DNA of 64,000 nucleotides from CASICS01 sp045564455 (GTDB lineage: Bacteria; Pseudomonadota; Gammaproteobacteria; Magnimaribacterales; AG-339-G14). Location: positions 434,001 through 498,000 of the forward strand of contig JBJLHG010000002.1 in the NCBI GenBank assembly GCA_045564455.1. The letters are read 5' to 3'. Position numbers and translations under genes: made by a program. Shown piece after piece: positions 50,382-57,895 of this stretch. Positions within the stretch are counted from its first letter, which is position 1. The number at the start of each line of letters is the position of its first letter. The notes below the pieces were generated by a model that saw only the letters and a program-made list of their open reading frames with translations, did no database searches and was not told the origin of the DNA.

Positions 50382-50923
50382 GTGAATCAATAATTAAATC
50401 TTTATATAAGAAAGTTGTTCCTTCTTTGATGTCCGATCTTGGATATAAGTCACCTATGGCTGTGCCAAAGATTTCAAAGGTAACTTTGAATATGGGTCTT
50501 GGAGCGGAAGCTATCAATGATAGAAAAGTAGTTGATAGTGCTCTTGAAGAACTAAGACTTATATCAGGGCAGCAGCCAATAAAAACAAATGCTAGAAAAT
50601 CTGTTGCAAGCTTCAAATTAAGAGAAGGTTATACGATTGGTTGCAAGGTCACTCTTCGAGGAAACATGATGTTTGACTTTTTAGATAGGCTGCTAGGAAT
50701 TGCTATACCAAGAGAGAGAGATTTTAGAGGATTAAATCCTAAATCTTTTGATGGAAGAGGGAATTATACTTTAGGAATTAAAGAGCACATCATCTTTCCT
50801 GAAATAGACTATGACAAAGTTCAAAAAATTCGAGGACTAGATGTCTGTATAACAACAACAGCAAAAAATAACGAAGAAGGTTTAAAGCTTTTATCGGCTT
50901 TAAAATTTCCTTTTAGAACTTGA
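50378..50923 (+). CDS. rplE: 50S ribosomal protein L5
   Basis: A 181-residue 5S rRNA-binding protein. PKISKVTLNMGLGAEAINDR, GQQPIKTNARKSVASFKLRE and YTLGIKEHIIFPEIDYDK are all conserved. It starts at GTG. In E. coli S8 binds the start of this gene to repress spc expression; no matching stem was sought in detail. Confidence 0.97.
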   Translation: MSESIIKSLYKKVVPSLMSDLGYKSPMAVPKISKVTLNMGLGAEAINDRKVVDSALEELRLISGQQPIKTNARKSVASFKLREGYTIGCKVTLRGNMMFDFLDRLLGIAIPRERDFRGLNPKSFDGRGNYTLGIKEHIIFPEIDYDKVQKIRGLDVCITTTAKNNEEGLKLLSALKFPFRT

Positions 50924-50930
50924 GGTAACT

Positions 50931-51236
50931 ATGGCTAAAGAATCAATGATAGCAAGAGAGAATAAAAGACTTAAAACAGTCCAAAGATTTGCTGCTAAGA
51001 GAGCAGCTTTGAAAGCAATAATAAGTGACTCCAAAGCTTCTGAAGGAGAAAAGCAAGTTGCTATGTTAAAAATGCAAAAACTTCCCAGAGATTCAAGTCC
51101 TGTAAGACTTCAAAGAAGATGTCAAATTACTGGAAGACCCCATGCTGTGTACAGAAAATTCGGCCTTTCGAGAAATAAATTAAGAGAGCTTGCAATGAAA
51201 GGAGATATTCCTGGATTAGTTAAAGCAAGTTGGTAA
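50931..51236 (+). CDS. rpsN: 30S ribosomal protein S14, zinc-free form
   Basis: A 101-residue head protein of the long, zinc-independent type: RRCQITGRPHAVYRKFGLSR has one Cys where the short form has four. IPGLVKASW ends it. The long C-minus form fits a gammaproteobacterium with one S14 gene here. Confidence 0.96.
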   Translation: MAKESMIARENKRLKTVQRFAAKRAALKAIISDSKASEGEKQVAMLKMQKLPRDSSPVRLQRRCQITGRPHAVYRKFGLSRNKLRELAMKGDIPGLVKASW

Positions 51237-51245
51237 GGAGATTAA

Positions 51246-51641
51246 ATGAGTTTACAAGATCCAATTTCAGATATGATTTCAAGAATAAAAAATGCTCAGT
51301 CAAGAGGGCATTCTAAGGTCTCTTTTAGTTCTTCAAAACTAAAAAAAGCTATTTGCGAAGTGCTGTCGGACGAAGGTTTTATAAAAAAACTAGTAATCAC
51401 CGGAGAACAGTCAAAGCAAAATATTGAGATTACTCTGAAATATTTTGAAGACAAACCTGTGATAAAAGAATTTAGTAGATCAAGCAAGCCTGGTCTAAGA
51501 AAGTATTTTGGAAGTAACGATATTCCAAGCGTTAAAGGAGGGCTTGGAGTGGCTATTTTAACAACTAGTAAGGGAGTAATAACTGATAAACAAGCTAAGT
51601 CAAAAAATATCGGTGGCGAGCTTATCTGTACAATTTTTTAA
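51246..51641 (+). CDS. rpsH: 30S ribosomal protein S8
   Basis: A 131-residue platform protein. LQDPISDMISRIKNAQSRGH and PGLRKYFGSNDIPSVKGGLG are conserved, with GVITDKQAKSKNIGGELICTIF at the end carrying the 16S-binding motif. AAGGAG upstream is a clear ribosome site. Confidence 0.97.
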   Translation: MSLQDPISDMISRIKNAQSRGHSKVSFSSSKLKKAICEVLSDEGFIKKLVITGEQSKQNIEITLKYFEDKPVIKEFSRSSKPGLRKYFGSNDIPSVKGGLGVAILTTSKGVITDKQAKSKNIGGELICTIF

Positions 51642-51643
51642 TT

Positions 51644-52177
51644 ATGGCTAGAAATACTAATAGACCTATTCAAATATCAGAAGGCGTTACTGCCGATTTG
51701 AAAGGCCAAACATTATCTTTTTCAGGTCAAAAAGGCTCAATGGACTTAATAGTTAATGAGCAAGTTTCTGTTGATTTAAATGCAGAAACTATCCTTTTTA
51801 ACCCTAAATTGGAGACAAAAGAATCCATAGCCCTTACTAGCACTATGAGAGCTCTTGCCATCAATAGAATGACAGGGGTTTTAAAAGGATTTGAAAGAAA
51901 ATTAGAAATAAATGGAGTTGGATACAGAGTTAAAGTAAATGGCTCATCTTTAGAATTATCACTTGGATACTCGCATCCAGTTATTTACAACTTGCCTGAA
52001 GGTGTTTCAGCTGAAGCTCCGACAAATACAGAATTAGTTTTAACTTCTATAGATAAGCAACTTTTAGGAGATGCAGCTTCAAAGATTAGATCCTTTAGGC
52101 CGCCTGAACCTTATAAAGGAAAAGGGGTTAAATATGCTGGTGAAAGGATAATCAGAAAAGAGTCAAAAAAAGCTTAG
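51644..52177 (+). CDS. rplF: 50S ribosomal protein L6
   Basis: A 177-residue protein with the two L6 repeats. NRMTGVLKGFERKLEINGVG and SLGYSHPVIYNLPEGV lie in the middle; IRSFRPPEPYKGKGVKYAGE near the end binds the sarcin-ricin region. Confidence 0.97.
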   Translation: MARNTNRPIQISEGVTADLKGQTLSFSGQKGSMDLIVNEQVSVDLNAETILFNPKLETKESIALTSTMRALAINRMTGVLKGFERKLEINGVGYRVKVNGSSLELSLGYSHPVIYNLPEGVSAEAPTNTELVLTSIDKQLLGDAASKIRSFRPPEPYKGKGVKYAGERIIRKESKKA

Positions 52178-52186
52178 GTATTTAAT

Positions 52187-52537
52187 ATGTCCAATAAAAT
52201 AATTGCAAGAAACAGAAGATCAAAAAAATTAAGAGCCAAGAGCATAGATCTTTGTACTAATAGATTGTCTGTTTTTAGATCAGGTCAGCATATTTATGCT
52301 CAACTTTTTTCCGTTGATGGTTCTGAGGTAATTGCTCAAGCTTCTACTTTAGACAAGGATCTTAAATTAAAAATAGGAAGTAATGCTGAATCAGCAGAAA
52401 AAGTAGGAACCTCCATTGCAGAAAAGACAATTGAGAAAGGAATTAAAAAAGTAGCTTTTGATCGATCAGGTTATAAGTATCACGGAAGAGTAAAGGCTTT
52501 AGCTGAAGCAGCTAGATCTGCAGGATTAGAATTTTAG
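52187..52537 (+). CDS. rplR: 50S ribosomal protein L18
   Basis: A 116-residue 5S rRNA-binding protein. RLSVFRSGQHIYAQLFSVDG and VAFDRSGYKYHGRVKALAEAA are characteristic, with the basic N-terminus RNRRSKKLRAKS contacting 5S rRNA. Confidence 0.97.
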   Translation: MSNKIIARNRRSKKLRAKSIDLCTNRLSVFRSGQHIYAQLFSVDGSEVIAQASTLDKDLKLKIGSNAESAEKVGTSIAEKTIEKGIKKVAFDRSGYKYHGRVKALAEAARSAGLEF

Positions 52538-52545
52538 GAAATATT

Positions 52546-53028
52546 ATGAAAGAAAATTATGAACAACAATCAGGTGAAGCTTTAGAAGAGAAGCTAGTCG
52601 GTGTAAATCGAGTGGCTAAAGTAGTTAAAGGTGGAAGAATTTTTGGTTTCACAGCTTTAACTGTTGTTGGCGATGGAAAAGGAAAAGTAGGTTTCGGAAG
52701 AGGAAAAGCAAGAGAAGTTCCTGTTGCTATTCAAAAAGCATTAGAAAGTGCTAGAAGAAATACGGCAAATATAGAGCTCAACGGCAACACAATTCATTAT
52801 GCCGTAAAAGCAAGACATGGCTCAGCTTTAGTCTATATGCAACCTGCGTCTCCAGGGACTGGGATTATAGCAGGCGGTGCTATGAGAGCGGTTTTAGAGT
52901 TAGCCGGTGTTAAAGATGTTCTAGCAAAATCATATGGTTCTACCAACCCAATTAATGTTGTGAGAGCTACTTTTAAAGGATTAGCTAGCATTGAATCACC
53001 TGAAAAGGTTGCGATAAGAAGGGCTTAA
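52546..53028 (+). CDS. rpsE: 30S ribosomal protein S5
   Basis: A 160-residue fidelity protein at the mRNA entry. VNRVAKVVKGGRIFGFTALT holds the spectinomycin loop region, and GFGRGKAREVPVAIQKALES and PASPGTGIIAGGAMRAVLEL follow. Confidence 0.97.
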   Translation: MKENYEQQSGEALEEKLVGVNRVAKVVKGGRIFGFTALTVVGDGKGKVGFGRGKAREVPVAIQKALESARRNTANIELNGNTIHYAVKARHGSALVYMQPASPGTGIIAGGAMRAVLELAGVKDVLAKSYGSTNPINVVRATFKGLASIESPEKVAIRRA

Positions 53029-53032
53029 TGTA

Positions 53033-53233
53033 ATGGCAAAATCAGAAACAAATTTAATTTCAGTAAAGCAGATTAGAAGTCTTGCTGGATCTAGAGGAAT
53101 TCACCGAAAATCTGTGAAGGGCTTAGGTTTAAAAAAAATTAATCATATTGTTGAGATAATTGATACTCCAGCAAATAGAGGAATGATTAATAAAGTTAGA
53201 CATTTAGTTGAAGTAATCGAGAAACAATCATGA
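53033..53233 (+). CDS. rpmD: 50S ribosomal protein L30
   Basis: A 66-residue protein. LISVKQIRSLAGSRGIHRKS and VKGLGLKKINHIVEIIDTPA match the family, with the final MINKVRHLVEVIE. It overlaps rplO by 4 bases (ATGA). Confidence 0.95.
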   Translation: MAKSETNLISVKQIRSLAGSRGIHRKSVKGLGLKKINHIVEIIDTPANRGMINKVRHLVEVIEKQS

Positions 53234-53658
53234 AACTTAATTCATTAGAAGCAATTTTAAGCAATAAATCCTCCAAAAGAGTTGGTAGGGGTGCAGGTTC
53301 AGGAACTGGAAAAACAGCAGGAAAAGGACATAAGGGTCAGAAAGCAAGATCAGGTGGAAAGGTTCGTCCTGGTTTTGAAGGTGGTCAAATGCCCATTCAA
53401 CAAAGACTTCCAAAGTTCGGGTTTTCCTCAAAAGTTGCCCCAACAAAGTGCCACATTAAATTAAGAGATTTAGAAAAATTAGACGTAGATTTGATAGATT
53501 TAAAAGTTTTAAAGTCAAAAAAAATAATTTCTAATAAAATCAAGGAAGTAAAAATCATTAATGGCGGCGAATTAACAAAAGCTGTTAAGTTAAAAGGCAT
53601 TCAAGCTTCAAAATCTGTAGCAGAATTAATAGAGAAGCTAGGAGGAGAGTTAGGTTAA
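53230..53658 (+). CDS. rplO: 50S ribosomal protein L15
   Basis: A 142-residue late-assembly protein. KRVGRGAGSGTGKTAGKGHK and RPGFEGGQMPIQQRLPKFGF are the glycine-rich rRNA-threading part. It joins secY with no gap. Confidence 0.97.
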   Translation: MKLNSLEAILSNKSSKRVGRGAGSGTGKTAGKGHKGQKARSGGKVRPGFEGGQMPIQQRLPKFGFSSKVAPTKCHIKLRDLEKLDVDLIDLKVLKSKKIISNKIKEVKIINGGELTKAVKLKGIQASKSVAELIEKLGGELG

Positions 53659-54963
53659 ATGGCTGCTTCTGGAATTAAAACAGATGGTTTAAAAGAACTT
53701 TGGTCTAGACTTAGATTTGTTCTTCTTGCGATTATTATTTACAGAATAGGTACGCACATCCCAGTACCCGGTATAGATCCTCTCAAAATTTCTTCTCTTT
53801 TTGATCAGAATCAAGGCACTCTTCTCGGGCTGTTTAATATGTTCTCTGGTGGAGCTCTTGAAAGAATGAGTATCATGGCACTAAACGTTATCCCATACAT
53901 AACAGCAGCTATTGTTATGAATCTTTTAGAGGCAACAACACCTAGTTTAAAAAAACTTTTCAGACAAGAAGGTGAAGCGGGCAGAAGAAAAAGAACAACT
54001 TATGTAAGATTAGGAACTCTAGTATTAGCAATATTTCAATCATCGGGTTTCGCTATTGCTTTATCTTCTCAAGGAATGGCTGTTGATCCTGGATTTACTT
54101 TCATTTTTACAGCGATAATTTCTTTCGTAACTGGAACAATGTTCTTAGTATGGTTAGGAGAGCAAGTTAATGAAAGAGGAATTGGAAATGGAATCTCTCT
54201 CATAATTTTTGCCAGCATAGTTTCTGGCTTACCCGGAGCATTGGGACAATCTTTTGAAGCAGCTAGACAAGGTGAAATAAGCCTTATTTTACTTCTTCTT
54301 ATAGGCCTTTTTGCTTTGCTTGCTATAGCGTTTATTGTCTGGGTTGAAAGAGCACAAAGAAGAATAAGTGTAAATTATGCTAGAAGAGCTCCAAATCAAA
54401 TGAGTATGAGTCAAGCATCTCATCTACCTTTAAAAGTAAATATGGCCGGAGTAATCCCAGCAATTTTTGCTAGTAGTTTAGTTTTATTTCCTGCCTCCCT
54501 AAGCACGTGGTTTGGACAAGCAGAAGGTTTTGGTTGGTTACAGGAAGTTTCTTTAGCTTTAAGCCCTGGCCAACCTTTGTATGTAATAGTATTTGCAGCT
54601 TTGATTGCCTATTTCTGTTTCTTTTATACTGCCATTCAATTTCCTGCAAAAGATATGGCTGATAACTTAAAAAGATCGGGAGGATTTCTTCCTGGAATTA
54701 GACCAGGAGAGCATACTATCGAATATATAGATAATGTAATGTCTAGACTGACAATTTGGGGTTCTATTTACATGATAATTGTATGTTTAGTTCCTCAGTT
54801 TTTAATTGTCTCAGCAAATGTTCCTTTTTACTTAGGCGGAACTTCATTATTAATTGCGGTAGTAGTGGTAATGGACTTCATGGCTCAGGTACAATCACAC
54901 CTTTTGTCGAGTCAGTATCAATCGTTAATGAAGAAAGCTAATTTAAAAGGTTATCAAAGATAG
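53659..54963 (+). CDS. secY: Preprotein translocase channel SecY
   Basis: A 434-residue, ten-helix channel. RIGTHIPVPGID leads into the plug region, IMALNVIPYITAAIVMNLL follows, and ERGIGNGISLIIFASIV and RPGEHTIEYIDNVMSRLT are the cytoplasmic loops that contact SecA. It works with secE and secA, both in this window. Confidence 0.98.
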   Translation: MAASGIKTDGLKELWSRLRFVLLAIIIYRIGTHIPVPGIDPLKISSLFDQNQGTLLGLFNMFSGGALERMSIMALNVIPYITAAIVMNLLEATTPSLKKLFRQEGEAGRRKRTTYVRLGTLVLAIFQSSGFAIALSSQGMAVDPGFTFIFTAIISFVTGTMFLVWLGEQVNERGIGNGISLIIFASIVSGLPGALGQSFEAARQGEISLILLLLIGLFALLAIAFIVWVERAQRRISVNYARRAPNQMSMSQASHLPLKVNMAGVIPAIFASSLVLFPASLSTWFGQAEGFGWLQEVSLALSPGQPLYVIVFAALIAYFCFFYTAIQFPAKDMADNLKRSGGFLPGIRPGEHTIEYIDNVMSRLTIWGSIYMIIVCLVPQFLIVSANVPFYLGGTSLLIAVVVVMDFMAQVQSHLLSSQYQSLMKKANLKGYQR

Positions 54964-54971
54964 GAATTTAA

Positions 54972-55088
54972 ATGAAAGTAAGAGCATCAGTAAAAAAGAT
55001 TTGTAAAGATTGTAAGCACGTAAAGAGACGTGGGGTTATTTATGTAATTTGTCCTACTGATCCTAAACATAAACAGAGGCAAGGATAA
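54972..55088 (+). CDS. rpmJ: 50S ribosomal protein L36
   Basis: A 38-residue gene between secY and rpsM. It begins KVRASVKKICKDCKHVKR and ends PKHKQRQG. The zinc ligands of the canonical form (Cys11, Cys14, Cys27, His33) are present. TAGGA precedes the ATG. It closes the spc block. Confidence 0.96.
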   Translation: MKVRASVKKICKDCKHVKRRGVIYVICPTDPKHKQRQG

Positions 55089-55089
55089 A

Positions 55090-55446
55090 ATGGCAAGGGT
55101 AGCAGGGGTTAATATCCCAGATAAAAAACAGGCTTGGGTTTCACTAACTCATATTTTTGGAATAGGCAGAACGACTGCTATAAAAATATGTTTAAAAACA
55201 GGTATTAGCCAAGATACAAAGATAGGTTCTTTAGATGAAGCTGATCTAGAAAAACTGCGTAAGGTAGTAGCTGAATTTGCAGTTGAAGGTGACTTAAGAA
55301 GAGATATAAGCACTAACATTAAAAGATTAATGGACCTTGGAACTAATAGAGGTATTCGTCATAGAAGAAGACTGCCGGTTAGAGGTCAAAGAACTAAGAC
55401 TAATGCGCGAACCAGGAAGGGTCCAAGAAAACCAATAAGAAGATAA
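55090..55446 (+). CDS. rpsM: 30S ribosomal protein S13
   Basis: A 118-residue head protein in contact with tRNA at the P site. ARVAGVNIPDKKQAWVSLTH opens it, GIRHRRRLPVRGQRTKTNAR is the basic turn and RKGPRKPIRR the tail. First gene of the alpha block; 1 base after rpmJ. Confidence 0.97.
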   Translation: MARVAGVNIPDKKQAWVSLTHIFGIGRTTAIKICLKTGISQDTKIGSLDEADLEKLRKVVAEFAVEGDLRRDISTNIKRLMDLGTNRGIRHRRRLPVRGQRTKTNARTRKGPRKPIRR

Positions 55447-55447
55447 T

Positions 55448-55834
55448 ATGGCTAAATTACAGACTAAAGGAAAGAAAACTCAAAGAACTTATAGCGATGG
55501 AGTAGCTCATATTTTGGCTACATTCAATAATACAATCATCAATATTACTGACAAGCAAGGTAATACGATTGCTTGGTCTAGTTCTGGAGCAAATGGATTT
55601 AAAGGTTCTAGAAAAAGTACTCCTTTTGCGGCTCAAATAGCTGCAGATAAAGCAGGTCAAAAGGCTATGTCTTTAGGTCTAAGCTCTATAGAGGTAGAAG
55701 TGTCAGGACCAGGATCAGGAAGAGAGTCGGCTGTTAGAGCATTAAATGGTTGTGGATTAAAAATAACAAAAATATCAGACGTAACGCCTATTCCACATAA
55801 TGGCTGCAGACCACCTAAGAAAAGGAGAGTTTAG
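55448..55834 (+). CDS. rpsK: 30S ribosomal protein S11
   Basis: A 128-residue platform protein. GVAHILATFNNTIINITDKQ, SSGANGFKGSRKSTPFAAQI and the tail DVTPIPHNGCRPPKKRRV are diagnostic; the Asn-Gly there is the site of isoaspartate formation in E. coli. Confidence 0.97.
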   Translation: MAKLQTKGKKTQRTYSDGVAHILATFNNTIINITDKQGNTIAWSSSGANGFKGSRKSTPFAAQIAADKAGQKAMSLGLSSIEVEVSGPGSGRESAVRALNGCGLKITKISDVTPIPHNGCRPPKKRRV

Positions 55835-55836
55835 TA

Positions 55837-56457
55837 ATGGCAAAATATACTGGCCCAAAAAATAAACTTTCTAGAAGAGAGGGAACTGATCTTCAACTCA
55901 AGAGCGGTTACAGATCTCACGAATCAAAAATTAGATCAGAAAATCCTCCTGGAGTTCATGGAGCAAGAAGAATTAGACTTTCAGACTTTGGAGTTCAACT
56001 TAGAGAAAAGCAAAAAGTAAAAAGAATGTACGGAGTTTTAGAAAAGCAGTTTAGAAACTACTATAAGCAAGCAGCTCGAAAGAAAGGAGAAACAGGAACT
56101 AATCTTTTAGTATTTCTTGAATCAAGATTGGATAATGTAGTTTATCGAATGGGATTCTCTTCCACTAGAGCGGAAGCAAGACAACTAGTAAATCATAAAT
56201 CAATAATGGTTAATGGAGGAATTGTAAATATCCCTTCATTTCAGCTTCAAGAGGGTGATATTGTATCTATTACCCCTAAAGGAAAAAGTCAAAAGAGAAT
56301 ATCTCAAGCAGCAGAATTGTTTACTACCAGAGAAGACTGCGATTGGATATCAGTAGATCACAAAGAATTTTCAGGTACTTTTAATAGTCTTCCAACTAGA
56401 GATTTATTAAGCACCGAAATAAATGAAAACTATATTGTAGAGCTTTACTCTCGATAG
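55837..56457 (+). CDS. rpsD: 30S ribosomal protein S4
   Basis: A 206-residue primary-binding protein, the same length as E. coli. The S4 domain has LDNVVYRMGFSSTRAEARQL followed by VNHKSIMVNGGIVNIPS. In E. coli S4 represses the alpha operon at a pseudoknot before rpsM; the 1-base rpmJ-rpsM gap here leaves no room for that leader outside rpmJ. Confidence 0.97.
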   Translation: MAKYTGPKNKLSRREGTDLQLKSGYRSHESKIRSENPPGVHGARRIRLSDFGVQLREKQKVKRMYGVLEKQFRNYYKQAARKKGETGTNLLVFLESRLDNVVYRMGFSSTRAEARQLVNHKSIMVNGGIVNIPSFQLQEGDIVSITPKGKSQKRISQAAELFTTREDCDWISVDHKEFSGTFNSLPTRDLLSTEINENYIVELYSR

Positions 56458-56498
56458 AATTTTTAACATTTTATAAAAATATAAAAGAGGACAGATAA

Positions 56499-57491
56499 AT
56501 GACAGATAACTTTGATGTAATAAAAGACTTCTTAACGCCTAAAGAAATTATCGTTGAAGAAATTGATGTAAATCATTCTAAAATAGTTTTAGAGCCTTTA
56601 GAAAGGGGTTTCGGCCATACTCTAGGAAATGCTTTAAGAAGAATTATTCTTTCCTCTACGCCAGGATCTGCAGTTATAGAGGCAAAAATAGATGGCGTTC
56701 TTCATGAATACTCTTCCATAAATGGAGTAAAAGAAGATGTAATAAATATTTTACTAAACCTCAAAGGAATGAGCGTTAAATTATTTGATCAAGAGGAAGT
56801 GGAGCTTTCAGTAGAAAAAGCTGGAAACGGAGACTTGGTAGCAGGAGATTTTGATCTGCCCGCAGGCGTAGAAGTGATAAACCAAGATCATAAAATAGCA
56901 ACTTTAGCCGATGACGGAAAAATAAGTATGACTATTAAAGTTAAAAAAGGTAGAGGATACGACCCCGTAGATATAAAAGAAAATGTTGAAGGCGAAAATA
57001 AAGAGGTAGGTTTATTAAAATTGGATGCCTCTTATTGTCCAATTCAAACTGTTTCATATGCTGTTGAAAATACCAGAGTAGAAAATAGAACAGATCTAGA
57101 TAAGTTAACTTTGGATGTCAAAACTAATGGAACAATTGACCCAGAAGAAATTCTTAGATTATCTGCAACTATTTTACAAAGACAGTTAATGGCTTTCGCT
57201 GAATTAGGTTTTGAGACAGAAGAAGAGGAAGAGGATGAAACGCCTCCAGTAGATCCAATCATGCTTAGACCAGTTGATGAATTAGAACTAACTGTTAGAT
57301 CAGCAAATTGTTTGAAAGTAGAAAAAATATATTACATTGGAGACCTTGTAACAAGAAGAGAGTCTGATTTGCTCAAAACTCCAAATTTAGGTAGAAAATC
57401 ACTTAATGAAATAAAGGATATTTTGGCTGCCAGAGGATTATCACTTGGCCTTGAACTTGAAAACTGGCCTCCATCAAACATAGAAGGCTAA
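56499..57491 (+). CDS. rpoA: RNA polymerase alpha subunit
   Basis: A 330-residue subunit. The N-terminal assembly domain has LEPLERGFGHTLGNALRRII, and the C-terminal domain, from about residue 250, has LTVRSANCLKVEKIYYIGDL with the DNA-contacting Arg, ending NLGRKSLNEIKDILAARGLS. An acidic linker (ETEEEEEDETPP) joins them. Stop and rplQ start share a base. Confidence 0.98.
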   Translation: MTDNFDVIKDFLTPKEIIVEEIDVNHSKIVLEPLERGFGHTLGNALRRIILSSTPGSAVIEAKIDGVLHEYSSINGVKEDVINILLNLKGMSVKLFDQEEVELSVEKAGNGDLVAGDFDLPAGVEVINQDHKIATLADDGKISMTIKVKKGRGYDPVDIKENVEGENKEVGLLKLDASYCPIQTVSYAVENTRVENRTDLDKLTLDVKTNGTIDPEEILRLSATILQRQLMAFAELGFETEEEEEDETPPVDPIMLRPVDELELTVRSANCLKVEKIYYIGDLVTRRESDLLKTPNLGRKSLNEIKDILAARGLSLGLELENWPPSNIEG

Positions 57492-57895
57492 TGAGACATT
57501 TAAAAACAGGAAGAAAATTTGGTAGAAATAGCGCTAGAAGATCTGCGCTATTTAAAAATCTTTCAATCTCTTTAATAGAGAATGAAGCTATCAAAACCAC
57601 AGTACCAAAAGCAAAAGAGCTAAGAGGTCATCTAGAACCTTTAATAACTCTTGCTAAAAACGATTCAGTAGCAAATAGAAGAATTGCATTTGCTAGATTA
57701 AGAAATAAAGCTGCTGTAGCAAAGTTGTTTTCTGATCTTGGACCAAGATACAAAGACCGTCCCGGTGGTTATTTAAGAATTATCAAGATGGGTTTTAGAC
57801 CAGGAGATTCTGCTCCTATGGCTTTCATTGAAATGGTAGGCAGAAACTCTCTAGATAGTTCAGAAGATAATCCTGAAGTAGAAAAAACAGCTTAA
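57491..57895 (+). CDS. rplQ: 50S ribosomal protein L17
   Basis: A 134-residue protein at the tunnel exit. MRHLKTGRKFGRNSARRSAL opens it and RPGGYLRIIKMGFRPGDSAP is the conserved core. It ends the plus-strand run; its stop overlaps the uvrA stop by 4 bases and no terminator is visible. Confidence 0.97.
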   Translation: MRHLKTGRKFGRNSARRSALFKNLSISLIENEAIKTTVPKAKELRGHLEPLITLAKNDSVANRRIAFARLRNKAAVAKLFSDLGPRYKDRPGGYLRIIKMGFRPGDSAPMAFIEMVGRNSLDSSEDNPEVEKTA